Below are positions 14,925 through 23,346 of a stretch of DNA of 64,000 nt, piece after piece. The notes below the pieces were generated by a model. That model worked only from the letters and a program-made list of their open reading frames with translations, had not been told where the DNA came from and did not search any database. The position numbers were made by a program, and so were the translations under genes. How positions within the stretch are numbered: the stretch's first letter is position 1; the number at the start of each line of letters is the position of its first letter. Source of the stretch: Streptomyces sp. Ncost-T10-10d (lineage in GTDB: Bacteria; Actinomycetota; Actinomycetes; Streptomycetales; Streptomycetaceae); assembly GCF_900091955.1 (NCBI RefSeq), contig NZ_FMDF01000100.1, positions 1 through 64,000 on the forward strand, in the 5' to 3' direction.

Positions 14925-16034
14925 TCAGCGGCTGTAGCGGGGCGGCAGCACAAGGCGGTCGTTGGGGTCCAGAAGGATGTCGGCAGGGCCGAACTTTCCA
15001 GCCAGCTCATGGATTTCGGGGTCGTCGAGGAGCAGCAGGTAGCCGTCCTCGATGAAGGGCTTGCCGTCGAGGGTGATGGTCGGCCTGTCGAACTGGCAGT
15101 CGCAGTGGGCATGTCCGGGGCCTTTGCGGTCGGCCGTTCCCTCCGGGGTGAGTCCGTCGAGGCCGAAGTAGAAGGCGCCGGCGTGCTTCTCACGCTCGAA
15201 CTGGGTTCCTCCTGCGGACCGCACCTTGGGGTTGAGCCCGATGAGCGCGTGGCGCATGTAGTAGCCGTTCGGTGCGTAGCGCCGCAGTGCGGCGGCTGCG
15301 CCGCCCTCGATGGCGGTGACGCGGTTGTTGGCCAGCTCAATTGTGGTCCGTTCGGCGGGGACGCCGGTGACGGTGGATTCCTCGATGACGACGACGCCGT
15401 CGGTCTGGTCGGGGTAGAAGTTGACACCGCCGTAGGGGAAGGGGCGCCACATGCCGGGGGTCAGGGGGGCGTGGTGTCCGGCGGTGGTGAAGTTGCGGAA
15501 GGTCACATCGGTGCCGAGTGCGGTGGTCACCCGGATTTCTTCAGCAGCGGCGAGCTCGGCCGTTGCCCTGGCCTCCAGCGCAAAGTACAGATCGAGTGGG
15601 AGCCGGGCACCGGTGGACAGGGCCGCGGCGGTCGCCGTTTGGTGCAGCGAGACGAACCGGGCTCGGCGCTTGGCGATCTCATCGAAGAACAGGTGCGGTG
15701 TGTGCACCTCTCCCCACCAGGTCAGTGAGATCACGACATCGGCAGCGCCATGGGCGGCGGGCAGGAGCGGGGAGGGCGTCGCGCGGTCCCATCCGCCTGC
15801 GCTGAACGGTGCGGTGGACAGCACGTGGACGTCGGCGTTGCGGTAGGCGGCCGCTGCCGCGATGGCCTGGATGACCACCGGGTCGGTACCGTGCTCGGCA
15901 AGTATCAATACCTGTTCCCCTGCCGCGACGGCGGCGTACTCCAGCAGGTTGTAGACGCCGGGCATCAGCTCGGTGATCGACAGAGGTGCCGCTGTCGGCG
16001 TGTCCAGGTAGCTGAAGGGGGCGGTTACGGTCAT
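14925..16034 (-). CDS. M29 aminopeptidase-superfamily enzyme, NicX-like (2,5-dihydroxypyridine dioxygenase-like)
   Basis: This 369-residue cytosolic protein has the two-domain M29 layout. Two candidate metal sites are H262 in YMRHALIGLNP and H310/D312 in GHAHCDCQF. By position they correspond to the 2-His/1-Asp iron site described for NicX, while the PTEE-type glutamates of M29 aminopeptidases are not seen. This favours a ring-cleaving or related oxygenase over a peptidase, but it is an inference from remembered family motifs. GGAG lies ten bases before the ATG. Six bp downstream of an MFS gene and then a GntR gene on the same strand, so it is probably a substrate-inducible catabolic operon. 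Confidence 0.65.
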   Translation of the reverse strand: MTVTAPFSYLDTPTAAPLSITELMPGVYNLLEYAAVAAGEQVLILAEHGTDPVVIQAIAAAAAYRNADVHVLSTAPFSAGGWDRATPSPLLPAAHGAADVVISLTWWGEVHTPHLFFDEIAKRRARFVSLHQTATAAALSTGARLPLDLYFALEARATAELAAAEEIRVTTALGTDVTFRNFTTAGHHAPLTPGMWRPFPYGGVNFYPDQTDGVVVIEESTVTGVPAERTTIELANNRVTAIEGGAAAALRRYAPNGYYMRHALIGLNPKVRSAGGTQFEREKHAGAFYFGLDGLTPEGTADRKGPGHAHCDCQFDRPTITLDGKPFIEDGYLLLLDDPEIHELAGKFGPADILLDPNDRLVLPPRYSR

Positions 16035-16039
16035 GGTCG

Positions 16040-17266
16040 TCAATCTCCGATCCGTACGGGTGTAGAACTGCATGAGGTGGTCTTCAGGAGGAGGTCCCGG
16101 CCGGCGCCGGCTCCGACGACGGCCTGGGTGAGAGTGAGGGCGACCAGCACGGTCAGCGGAAACGCCCAGCCGCCGGTGAGGTCGTGCAGCGCGCCTAGAA
16201 GCAACGGCCCCAGAGCTGCCACCAGGTAGCCGACGCTCTGCGCCATGGAGGCAAGCGCGGCCGCCTGCGAGGCATCGGCCGCCCGCTGGCCCTGGAAGGC
16301 CAGGGCCAGGACCAGGCACGCTCCGCCGCCGAAGCCGATGAGCACACTGGAGACGACCGCCAGCTGGGGGGCCACCGCCAGCAGTGCGAAACCCAGAGCG
16401 CCGATCGCCGAGGCGGCCGCGGCCAGGATCCGCTGGTCTTTCCACCGGCGGGTCAGGACAGGCAATGTGCTGCTGGAGACGAGGCCGACGATCTGGAAGA
16501 GAAACAGCTGCCACCCGGCGGCGGCCTCGCCCACTCCCTGATCGTGCACGATGCTGGGCAGCCAGGTGATGGTGCTGTAGAAGCCGAGGGACTGCAGCCC
16601 CATGAACAGGCTGACCTGCCAAGCCAGGGGGGAACGCCAGGGAATGCGCTGCCGTCCCGCATACGTGGGCGTCGCGGGGCCGGTGCGGCGGTACTGCGGA
16701 GCCCACACTGCGTAGGCCAGCACCGCGAGGACGGCCCAGCAGCCCAGCGCGGCGCGCCAGCCCCCGGGCAGATGGTCGGCCAGCGGCACGGACACTCCTG
16801 ACGCCACGGCGGCCAGGAAACCCATGGCGGTGACGTACAGGCCGGTCACCTGGCTGATCCGGTCCTCCGGCACGGTGCTCTTGACCACGGACGGCAGCAG
16901 CACGTTGCCGTAGGCGATCGCGGCGGCGACCACCACAGTGCCCGCGAACAGGAAGAACGTGCCGGGAAGGGACCGCAGCAGCAGCCCGACCGCCAGGACG
17001 GCCAGAGAGAGGCCCAGGGTGCGCGGGGCGCCGTAGCGGTGTGTGGTGCGGCCGACCAGCGGGGAGGTGGCGGCGAACGTGAGCAGTGGCAGGGTGCTGA
17101 GCAGTCCGGTCCAGGTTCCGGACAGGCCGGTCGATCTGCCGATGTCCGGAAGCAGCGGACCGACCCCGGTCAGCGCGGCGCGAAGGTTCGCGGCCACCAG
17201 CAACACGCCCACCAGCAGCAACGCGGACAACTGGCCGCCACGTACGGCACCGGGCACCTCACGCAT
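16040..17266 (-). CDS. MFS transporter, CynX/NimT-like
   Basis: This 408-residue, twelve-helix permease has the N-terminal pattern VLLVAANLRAALTGVGPLLPDI, typical of the cyanate/nitroimidazole-type MFS branch, which imports or exports small anionic compounds. Its ATG shares a base with the stop codon of the GntR gene (TGATG), and its stop lies 5 bp before the NicX-like gene. Transport of the NicX-like enzyme's substrate is the simplest reading. Confidence 0.82.
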   Translation of the reverse strand: MREVPGAVRGGQLSALLLVGVLLVAANLRAALTGVGPLLPDIGRSTGLSGTWTGLLSTLPLLTFAATSPLVGRTTHRYGAPRTLGLSLAVLAVGLLLRSLPGTFFLFAGTVVVAAAIAYGNVLLPSVVKSTVPEDRISQVTGLYVTAMGFLAAVASGVSVPLADHLPGGWRAALGCWAVLAVLAYAVWAPQYRRTGPATPTYAGRQRIPWRSPLAWQVSLFMGLQSLGFYSTITWLPSIVHDQGVGEAAAGWQLFLFQIVGLVSSSTLPVLTRRWKDQRILAAAASAIGALGFALLAVAPQLAVVSSVLIGFGGGACLVLALAFQGQRAADASQAAALASMAQSVGYLVAALGPLLLGALHDLTGGWAFPLTVLVALTLTQAVVGAGAGRDLLLKTTSCSSTPVRIGD

Positions 17267-18006
17267 CAGGACCGGCCCCGGTCTACCGCATCGTCGTGTT
17301 CGGCGACCGCGTCCTGGCCCGCTTCGTCGGCCAGCCGGCTGGTCACCCGGACCAGCATGGATGCCGCGTAGCGGGCGGCAACCGCGTCGCCGGCGGCGAC
17401 TGCGTCGACGAGCGCACCGTGCCAATGGTCGTGCTCGACAGCGACGTCGTCGTCCCAGGGCAGCGCCGTCAGCAAGGACGACAAAGCACTGCCCAGGTAG
17501 TCGTACAACTCCCCGAGCAGTTCGTTGCCACCGGCCTGTACCACCGCCCGATGGAAAGCGCCGTCGGCGGCAGCGACCTGCGTCATGGACCCCGAGCGGT
17601 TACTCTCCTGCACCGCCGCAAGCACCTCGCGCAGCCGCGCAATGTCTGCCTGGGAGCGCCGTTCGGCAGCCAGCCCGGCGGCATGCTCCTCCAGCACCGC
17701 CCGCAACTCCAGAACATCCACCGGCCGCGTCGTGGCCGTCCGTCGCAGCAGGACGGCTTCCAACTCGTTGGCCACCCGGACATAGGTGCCGTCGCCGACC
17801 CGCGACTCCAGCAGACCCAGATGCACCAGAGCCCGCAGCGCCTCACGGACTGTATTCCGGCTGACCTGGAGCAGGCCGGCAAGCTCCAACTCTCCCGGGA
17901 TCCGGGTGCCTACCGGCCATTTCCCCGTGGCCAGCTGCTCCCGCAGCTGGTCGGCGACCTGCGCGGCGAGAGTCGACGCTCGGCGCGGCTGCCGCAAAGC
18001 ATCCAT
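17266..18006 (-). CDS. GntR/FadR family transcriptional regulator
   Basis: This 246-residue protein has a winged HTH at about 15-80, with GELELAGLLQVSRNTVREAL and the wing GDGTYVRVA. It is followed by an all-helical FCD effector-binding domain (about 95-230) with Asp/His metal-site candidates (AADGAFHRAVV, HDHWHGAL). ATG 18006 with TGGAGG five bases upstream. First gene of a three-gene operon with the MFS and NicX-like genes. The palindrome at 18019-18037 fits an autoregulatory operator. Confidence 0.9.
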   Translation of the reverse strand: MDALRQPRRASTLAAQVADQLREQLATGKWPVGTRIPGELELAGLLQVSRNTVREALRALVHLGLLESRVGDGTYVRVANELEAVLLRRTATTRPVDVLELRAVLEEHAAGLAAERRSQADIARLREVLAAVQESNRSGSMTQVAAADGAFHRAVVQAGGNELLGELYDYLGSALSSLLTALPWDDDVAVEHDHWHGALVDAVAAGDAVAARYAASMLVRVTSRLADEAGQDAVAEHDDAVDRGRS

Positions 18007-18018
18007 GGAGACCTCCAA

Positions 18019-18037
18019 ATGTTGGACATCTGAACAT
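18019..18037. promoter_or_regulatory. Palindromic operator candidate for the GntR regulator
   Basis: ATGTTGGACATCTGAACAT has ATGTT/AACAT arms around a 9-bp centre. It starts 13 bp upstream of the GntR ATG, within the short leader. Confidence 0.5.
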
Positions 18038-18059
18038 CTGCATAAAAACACACGGACAG

Positions 18060-18246
18060 TCGAATCGGATAGCGCCGACTCGGGTCGATGAGCATCGCGC
18101 GGGCTTCGTCGTGTCCGACGATGAGCCACACCTCACGGCCGGCCAGGAGGGCGGACCCACTGAACGGGCCCCTGCGCACGCAGATCGACGTATACGGGAG
18201 GGAGGTCGGCGGTGAACGCCTGCCGGTCGGAGCCGAGGTCGATCAC
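18060..18246 (-). pseudogene. Cytochrome P450 relic: 5' end only, frameshifted
   Basis: A GTG preceded by AGGAGG at ideal spacing opens a P450-like N-terminus (IDLGSDRQAFTADLPPVY, then RAQGPVQWVRPPG). Near 18135 the homology shifts to another frame, which continues REVWLIVGHDEARAMLIDP. P450 homology then stops at about 18075, where the GntR leader begins. Roughly 57 of about 400 codons survive; haem-binding and I-helix regions are absent. The preserved ribosome site suggests recent loss. The 5' remnant lies 28 bp downstream of the Lrp-type gene on the same strand, so the two may once have formed an operon. Confidence 0.75.
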
Positions 18247-18274
18247 GGTGCCTCCTGGGGTGGGGGACAGGAGG

Positions 18275-19249
18275 TCAGCGGCTGGGCTCGTAGGTGAGCT
18301 GCTTGACCTGGCGCAGGATGAAGGCGGTCTCGGCAGACCGGATGCCCTCGAGACTGCCGATCTTGTCGCTGAGGTAGGCGTAGACGTGCTCGGGGCTACG
18401 GAAGAGGCCAAAGACGACGAGGTTGGCCAGGCCGGTAGTGGCGGAGGCGAACTGCACCTCAGGGTGGCTGGCCAGGGCCTGTCCGGCGGCGGTGGTGGCG
18501 TGAGGGGCGACGGTGAGCCAGAGCATGGCCTGCACGTCGTGGCCCATGGTCGCGTGGTCGTACTGGACGTCGAAGTACAGGACGCCCGTGGACCGTAGAC
18601 GGTCGAGCCGTCTTTTGACGGCGGATTCCGGCTGCCCGGTGACGGTTTGCAGAGTGCTGAGGGTGCTCCGGCCATCCCGTGACAGGAGAGCCAGGAGTTC
18701 GTCGTCCGCGGCGTCGAGCAGGACGGGGTCTTCGAGGGGTGCAGGGGCCGGCGGGCGCAGTGCTTCCTGCTGGCTGCGGTCGAGCGCGTCGATCTTGGCA
18801 AGCCATCCGAGCGGGCCGCCGTAGAAGCGGTGCAGCAGGCAGTGGGCCGTCACGGAGCCCACGTGCGGGGTGCGGGGCAGCCGTTCGAGGAGCAGTTCGT
18901 CTCGCTCGCGGGTGCTGCGCGGCTTCATCCCGCAGATGACTTCGGTGCCGCCGGACATGAGGGCGACGTAGATCGTGTCAGGGCGCTTGGCGAGCGCGCC
19001 GGCGAGCCGTTCGGCCACGTCCGGTGTGCAGTGCAGGCGGACGATCCAGTTCTGCCGCGCGAGCCGGGCGTCGTCGGTCCTGCCAAGGACACGGAGGTCG
19101 ACGGCGGCGAGCAGGCGACGGTAGCGACGGGCCACGGTCTGGTCGGAGACACCGAGCACGGACGCGATCCGTTTGAAGGGGGCGCGTCCGTCGAGTTGCA
19201 GCGCCTGCAGGAGCTTCAGGTCGAGGGAATCAAGTGTGGGCAAGGGCAC
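18275..19249 (-). CDS. AsnC/Lrp family regulator with two HTH/ligand modules
   Basis: This 324-residue protein is about twice the length of a classical Lrp. It has two AsnC-type HTHs: near residues 8-50 (LDLKLLQALQLDGRAPFKRI) and near 180-225 (DDELLALLSRDGRSTLSTL). Each is followed by a ligand-sensing-type segment. GTG start with CAGGAG five bases upstream. Such double-module regulators are common in Streptomyces beside transport or amino-acid genes. It may have controlled the P450 relic or the DHA2 transporter upstream. Confidence 0.88.
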   Translation of the reverse strand: MPLPTLDSLDLKLLQALQLDGRAPFKRIASVLGVSDQTVARRYRRLLAAVDLRVLGRTDDARLARQNWIVRLHCTPDVAERLAGALAKRPDTIYVALMSGGTEVICGMKPRSTRERDELLLERLPRTPHVGSVTAHCLLHRFYGGPLGWLAKIDALDRSQQEALRPPAPAPLEDPVLLDAADDELLALLSRDGRSTLSTLQTVTGQPESAVKRRLDRLRSTGVLYFDVQYDHATMGHDVQAMLWLTVAPHATTAAGQALASHPEVQFASATTGLANLVVFGLFRSPEHVYAYLSDKIGSLEGIRSAETAFILRQVKQLTYEPSR

Positions 19250-19365
19250 CGGTGCTCCTGACGGACTGAGTCTGGGCGGGCTGTGGTGTCGGACATGCGG
19301 CCCGCGGCGATTCCAGGATCAGCCCGGTTCGGGGTGGGATGCCGCCGTGTGTCCGTCGGGTGGGA

Positions 19366-19395
19366 GGCCGGGAGCGGGCGCCTCCGCTCCCGGCC
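19366..19395 (-). terminator. Hairpin downstream of the DHA2 transporter (distal)
   Basis: 12-bp perfect stem (GGCCGGGAGCGG with its complement) and 6-base loop. Confidence 0.65.
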
Positions 19396-19396
19396 T

Positions 19397-19435
19397 TGCA
19401 GGGTGTCCCGCTGTTCCCGCAGGGAACACCCTGCA
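19397..19435 (-). terminator. Hairpin downstream of the DHA2 transporter (proximal)
   Basis: TGCAGGGTGT and its exact complement, extendable by a CCC/GGG pairing. It lies 17 bp past the transporter stop and directly abuts a second strong hairpin. Rho-independent function without a U-tract is usual in Streptomyces. Confidence 0.7.
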
Positions 19436-19451
19436 GGCAGTGGGGCCGCTG

Positions 19452-21089
19452 TCAGGTTGCTGTGTGCCCTGCGGGAAGGCCGGTCTGTACCAGCGCAGCA
19501 GTGGTTTCACGGACTATTCTGCGCCGGTCGTCCTGGATATCCGGTGTGTCGGGCGTCGAGTGCTGCGGTGGGCGGCGCAGCAGGACCATGCCGACCAGCG
19601 CTGCGAGCAGAACCAGGGCTGCGGCGACGATCAGGCACAGATGGATGCCGTCGAGGAAGGAATCGCTCACGGCGCTCAGGGCCCTCCCCTTGGCGCTTCC
19701 CAGATCCATCCGGGCCACTGCGCCCAGGCCCCTGCTGCTTACGGCTGACATGATCCGGTCCGTGGTCGGTCCGGGCAGGCCGGCCCCGGTGAGGTGGCCG
19801 GGCAAGGCGTCGGTGGCCTTGGTGGTGAGCAGCGCGCCGAGGACCGCAGGTCCGAGCGCGCCACCGACTTGACGGAAGGCGTTGTTGCCGGCGGCAGCCA
19901 TGCCTGCGAGGTGGTGCGGGACCGAGGCCACGGCCGTGGCGGTCATCGGCGTGATGATCGCGCCCAGGCCCGCGCCCAGGAGAGCCAGCCGCCAGGCCAA
20001 CGATCCGAAGGAGGTGTCGGCGCCGATGCCGGTCAGGGAAAGCAGGGCAGCCGCCGTGACGAGCAGCCCGCTGGTGATGAGCAGGCGCGCCGAGACCCGG
20101 TGCATCAGACGTCCGGCCGGGATGCCCACCAGGATGGACATCCCGGTGACCACGAGGAGCCTGTAGCCCGCCGCCAGGGTGTCCAGCTGCTGCACGAGAC
20201 CGAAGTACAGGCTCAGGACGAAGAAGAAGCCGATCAGCCCCAGGAAGGTGATCGTTGCGATCAGGGTTGTCCCGGTGAATGCGGGACTGCGGAACAGGGA
20301 CAGGTCCAGCATGGGACTGCTGCTGCGGCGCTCCGCCACCACGAAGGCCACAGCGCTGACCGCGCCCACCATCAGCGACAGAACCACCCGGGAGTCGGTG
20401 AAGGAGGCGGCGCCACCCTCGATGACGCCGTAGACCAGGGCGGTGACGGCAAGGGCGGCAGTGATCTGGCCGGGCCAGTCCAGGCGTCGTGTACCTGGGG
20501 CGCGGGAGTCGGTCACCAGCCGGGCCGCAGCCGCCATGGTGAGAAGGCAGGCGGGAATGGGCAGAAGGTAGATCCAGTGCCAGGCAGCGCGGTCGAGGAT
20601 GACACCGGCGATCAGCGGCCCGACGGCCAGGGCGGCCAGAAGGGCGGTGGCCCACAGGCCGACGTACTTGCCACGCTCGCGCGGGTCGGGCACTGCGTGA
20701 CTGATCAGCGCCAGCGTGGTGGGCAGCAGCGCGGCCGCGCCGAGCCCGGCGAATGCCTGGCCGACCCACAGGACCTGGACCGACTGGGAGCACAGGGCGA
20801 TAGCGGCGCCGACCGCGGCGAAGGCGAGCCCGGCCTGGAAGACCTTCTTGCGGCCGTGGACGTCACCGAAAACACCGGCGGTCAGGATCAGCGCGGCCAT
20901 GGGCAGGACGAAGGCGTCAGAGACCCAGGACAGCTCGGCCGTCGACGTGTGCAGGGCCCGTTGGATGGCCGGCAGGCTCACTGACACGGTGGTCACTGGC
21001 AGATAGGCGACAAACACGCCGACGCAGGCCATCACGACCGTGGCCGCTCGCCGCTGGGATGGCAGGTTTGCTGGACTGGGGGCGTTCAC
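19452..21089 (-). CDS. MFS transporter, DHA2 (14-TMS) drug efflux type
   Basis: This 545-residue protein has fourteen predicted membrane helices. The DHA2 hallmarks include LPAIQRALHTSTAELSWVSDAF after helix 1, GDVHGRKKVF in loop 2-3 and the antiporter region GPLIAGVILDRAAWHWIYL. GTG 21089 is chosen because GGGAGAA lies just upstream. Probable proton-driven efflux of an organic substrate. Followed by tandem hairpins. No dedicated regulator is intact beside it; an IS5 relic and a strong palindrome lie about 270 bp upstream. Confidence 0.88.
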   Translation of the reverse strand: MNAPSPANLPSQRRAATVVMACVGVFVAYLPVTTVSVSLPAIQRALHTSTAELSWVSDAFVLPMAALILTAGVFGDVHGRKKVFQAGLAFAAVGAAIALCSQSVQVLWVGQAFAGLGAAALLPTTLALISHAVPDPRERGKYVGLWATALLAALAVGPLIAGVILDRAAWHWIYLLPIPACLLTMAAAARLVTDSRAPGTRRLDWPGQITAALAVTALVYGVIEGGAASFTDSRVVLSLMVGAVSAVAFVVAERRSSSPMLDLSLFRSPAFTGTTLIATITFLGLIGFFFVLSLYFGLVQQLDTLAAGYRLLVVTGMSILVGIPAGRLMHRVSARLLITSGLLVTAAALLSLTGIGADTSFGSLAWRLALLGAGLGAIITPMTATAVASVPHHLAGMAAAGNNAFRQVGGALGPAVLGALLTTKATDALPGHLTGAGLPGPTTDRIMSAVSSRGLGAVARMDLGSAKGRALSAVSDSFLDGIHLCLIVAAALVLLAALVGMVLLRRPPQHSTPDTPDIQDDRRRIVRETTAALVQTGLPAGHTAT

Positions 21090-21355
21090 AGAGTTCTCCC
21101 TTGCGGCGCCCAGCGCCGCGGTCAGATGATTCCGGCCGTCACCCTCGGACACGGACCGTTCCGAGGCCAGCCACCGGCGCGAGCCACCGGAAAATCGACA
21201 CAGGCACCCAACGTCGTGAGGATTTGCGACACCCGCTTGTGGTGCTGACCGATCGGCCTTGAGCGCCGTTCCCCTGGGCGCAGGAGTGCCGCGATCTGTG
21301 GAAAGCCCTGGCAATGGCCAGCGTCCCGCTCCTCGACTCGCTGGCCCAAGCAGGG

Positions 21356-21380
21356 ATACATGACATGAGTCGTCATGTAT
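21356..21380. promoter_or_regulatory. Strong palindrome next to IS5 relic
   Basis: ATACATGAC, 7-bp spacer, GTCATGTAT: 9-bp perfect arms. It is AT-rich compared with its surroundings and resembles operators of PadR/MarR/TetR-type regulators. It lies 267 bp upstream of the DHA2 transporter and just before the IS5 remnant, so the regulator gene that belonged to it may have been lost. Confidence 0.45.
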
Positions 21381-21417
21381 GTGGGGAGCAAGCTCTGCGG
21401 GCAATCCGTGCCGCGCG

Positions 21418-21725
21418 GTCGGCGCGCGGGGGAGTGGGACCGGTCACGCCGCCGACGTCCGGCCACACTGCACGCGGACAAGGGCTACGACAACGACCAC
21501 CTGCGCCGATGGCTCCGCAAACGCGGCATCCGCCACCGCATCGCCTGCAAGGGCATCGAGTCCTCAACCCGCCTCGGCCGCCACCGCTGGGTCGTCGAAC
21601 GGACCGTGTCCTGGCTCGCCGGCTGCCGACGCCTGCACCGCCGCTACGAACGCAAACCCGAGCACTTCCTCGCCTTCGTCGGCATAGCCGCAACCCTCAT
21701 CTGCCACCGCCGCCTCACCAAGTGA
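21418..21725 (+). pseudogene. IS5-family transposase remnant (C-terminal third)
   Basis: Translation from about 21418 to the stop at 21725 gives HADKGYDNDHLRRWLRKRG, then RHRWVVERTVSWLAGCRRLH and a conserved C-terminal tail. These are the second Asp region and the catalytic Glu (in VVERT) of IS5-type DDE transposases common in Streptomyces. The first two-thirds, including the first catalytic Asp, are missing. Its in-frame start is arbitrary. Non-autonomous relic. Confidence 0.85.
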
Positions 21726-21917
21726 AACGACCTCTTGGAGTGCAGGTCAGAGCAGTCCTGAGATGCATTCATCCCCGGAGTGAACGCCGGGGCTTTCTGC
21801 AAGGCTTCGGTAGGGCGAGTCGACCGGACCGGCCGGCCCGATCGAAGGGCGGCACCCGTCCAGGGCGTCGCCCTTCCTCTCGTCCGCCGCCGCGTCAGGC
21901 CCGACACCCCGACACCT

Positions 21918-22151
21918 TCACGGCAGCCGCCCCTCCCGGTTGACCTCCCTGACCTGGGCCCGCAGCACTTCCCCGAGTGGTGCCGGGCGCACCGATTCCG
22001 GCGGGCAGTCCCACTCGGCCCCACCGCCCGGCGCCCGCAGCTGTACGTACGGCCCGACAAACCCCATCACGCGCCCCACCCGCCCGTCCCGTGTGTCCAC
22101 CGCGAACGACCCGGGCTCCGGCGTACACGACTCAAGCCCCTCACCCGTCAT
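21918..22151 (-). CDS. Small hypothetical protein of the Xre/DUF397 neighbourhood
   Basis: 77 residues, Gly/Val-rich beta-type sequence (DTRDGRVGRVMGFVGPYVQL). Its ATG lies inside the 3' end of the preceding small gene (11-bp overlap), so the two are probably co-translated. Similar pairs occur beside Xre/DUF397 genes in Streptomyces, from memory. Function unknown. Confidence 0.7.
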   Translation of the reverse strand: MTGEGLESCTPEPGSFAVDTRDGRVGRVMGFVGPYVQLRAPGGGAEWDCPPESVRPAPLGEVLRAQVREVNREGRLP

Positions 22152-22389
22152 GACCGGCCAGCCCCTGCGCCTCCAGGACCGCGCTCAGTCGCAGCGCCGT
22201 GTCGAGATTGCACCGGCCGAGGTCCACCAGCGGCGACGCCGGTTCGTTCCCCGCGCACGACACGGGGTCGACCCGCAGCGACGGCAGCGTGATCCCGACC
22301 CCGGAGAACCCCTCCCTCAGCCGCGCCACAGCGTCCTCCGCCGCCCGCACTCTGCCCTCTGCCGTCCTGCGCCGTTCCATCGTCGTCAT
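22141..22389 (-). CDS. Small hypothetical protein, helical
   Basis: 82 residues with an N-terminal basic helical region (MERRRTAEGRVRAAEDAVARL) and a C-terminal helical segment. A clear ribosome site, GGAAAGGGATGG, precedes the ATG. It is the first gene of a two-gene unit and divergent from the Xre regulator across about 115 bp. Not recognised beyond its usual company with Xre/DUF397. Confidence 0.7.
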   Translation of the reverse strand: MTTMERRRTAEGRVRAAEDAVARLREGFSGVGITLPSLRVDPVSCAGNEPASPLVDLGRCNLDTALRLSAVLEAQGLAGHDG

Positions 22390-22503
22390 GATCCATCCCT
22401 TTCCACGCTGAGTAATGACAATGCATACCCAGCGTGGCCAACACGTCGCTAGCCTGGAAGAGGCGCAGAACCAACAACCGCACGTGTGTCACAGGGAGTT
22501 GTC

Positions 22504-23346
22504 ATGCCAGGCCCCAAAAGACTCGACCCCTCCTCCTCGCCACGCGCCCTGCTCGGCGCCGAACTCCGCCACCGGAGAGAGGGCAAAGGCCTCTCCCAGG
22601 AGGAGCTGGGCCTTCCGCTGTTCGTCAGCGGCTCCTTCATCGGGCAGCTGGAGTCCGGCACACGACGGATGCAGGTGGATCAGGCCGAGAAACTGGACGA
22701 GATCCTGAAAGCGGACGGGTTCTTCGTGCGCAACTGCGCCGCCCTGAAGAAGTCGAAGTACCCGGATCACTTCGCCGAAGCGGCCGAGGCGGAGGCCGTG
22801 GCAAAGACGATCAAGGAGTACGCGCCTCAGCTGATCCCGGGGCTGTTGCAGAAGGAGGCATACGCGCGAGCGGTGTTCCGGGCGTACCAGCCAACGGCGG
22901 TGGAAGACGTCATCAGCGATCTGGTCGCGGCACGGCTGGAACGAGCTCAGCTCCTGACCGATCCAACAACGCCCTTGGTTTGGGCGGTTCTGGATGAGGC
23001 GGTGTTACGTCGCCAGGTTGGCAGCCCGGCGGTGATGGCTCAGGCGCTCCGCCACATCCTGGAGCTGGCCCGCAAACACCGGATCATCGTGCAGGTGCTG
23101 CCGTTTCACGCGGGCGCCCACATGGCCATGGAGGGCCAGCTCAAACTGATGTCCTTCGAGGACGCGCCCCCGCTCGCCTACCTTCAGGGTCTGAGCACAG
23201 GGACGTTGCACGATGAACCGGCAACCGTCAGGCACTACGAGCTGACCTACGATCTGGTGGTGGCCAGCGCATTGTCACCGGAATTGTCCCTGGCTCTGAT
23301 CGAGTCGGTGGCGGAGGATTACGCCCATGAAGATCAGCGGTTCTGA
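22504..23346 (+). CDS. Xre-type helix-turn-helix regulator (DUF5753 family)
   Basis: This 280-residue protein has an N-terminal HTH (about 15-70, ALLGAELRHRREGKGLSQEE) and a C-terminal DUF5753 domain (about 95-270) of the Streptomyces BldB/WhiJ-type gene families. ATG 22504 has CAGGGAG seven bases upstream; the GTG at 22486 is less likely. The stop overlaps the DUF397 gene by 20 bp. Codon 168 is TTA. Such regulators work with the adjacent small DUF397 protein, often in developmental control. Confidence 0.9.
   Translation: MPGPKRLDPSSSPRALLGAELRHRREGKGLSQEELGLPLFVSGSFIGQLESGTRRMQVDQAEKLDEILKADGFFVRNCAALKKSKYPDHFAEAAEAEAVAKTIKEYAPQLIPGLLQKEAYARAVFRAYQPTAVEDVISDLVAARLERAQLLTDPTTPLVWAVLDEAVLRRQVGSPAVMAQALRHILELARKHRIIVQVLPFHAGAHMAMEGQLKLMSFEDAPPLAYLQGLSTGTLHDEPATVRHYELTYDLVVASALSPELSLALIESVAEDYAHEDQRF

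Noticed and set aside
21740..21810. Stem CCCCGG/CCGGGG with GCTTTCTGC as a second TnpB-element end
   Set aside because: Resembles such ends only in outline; the neighbouring IS5 tail explains mobile sequence here and no second arm was found.
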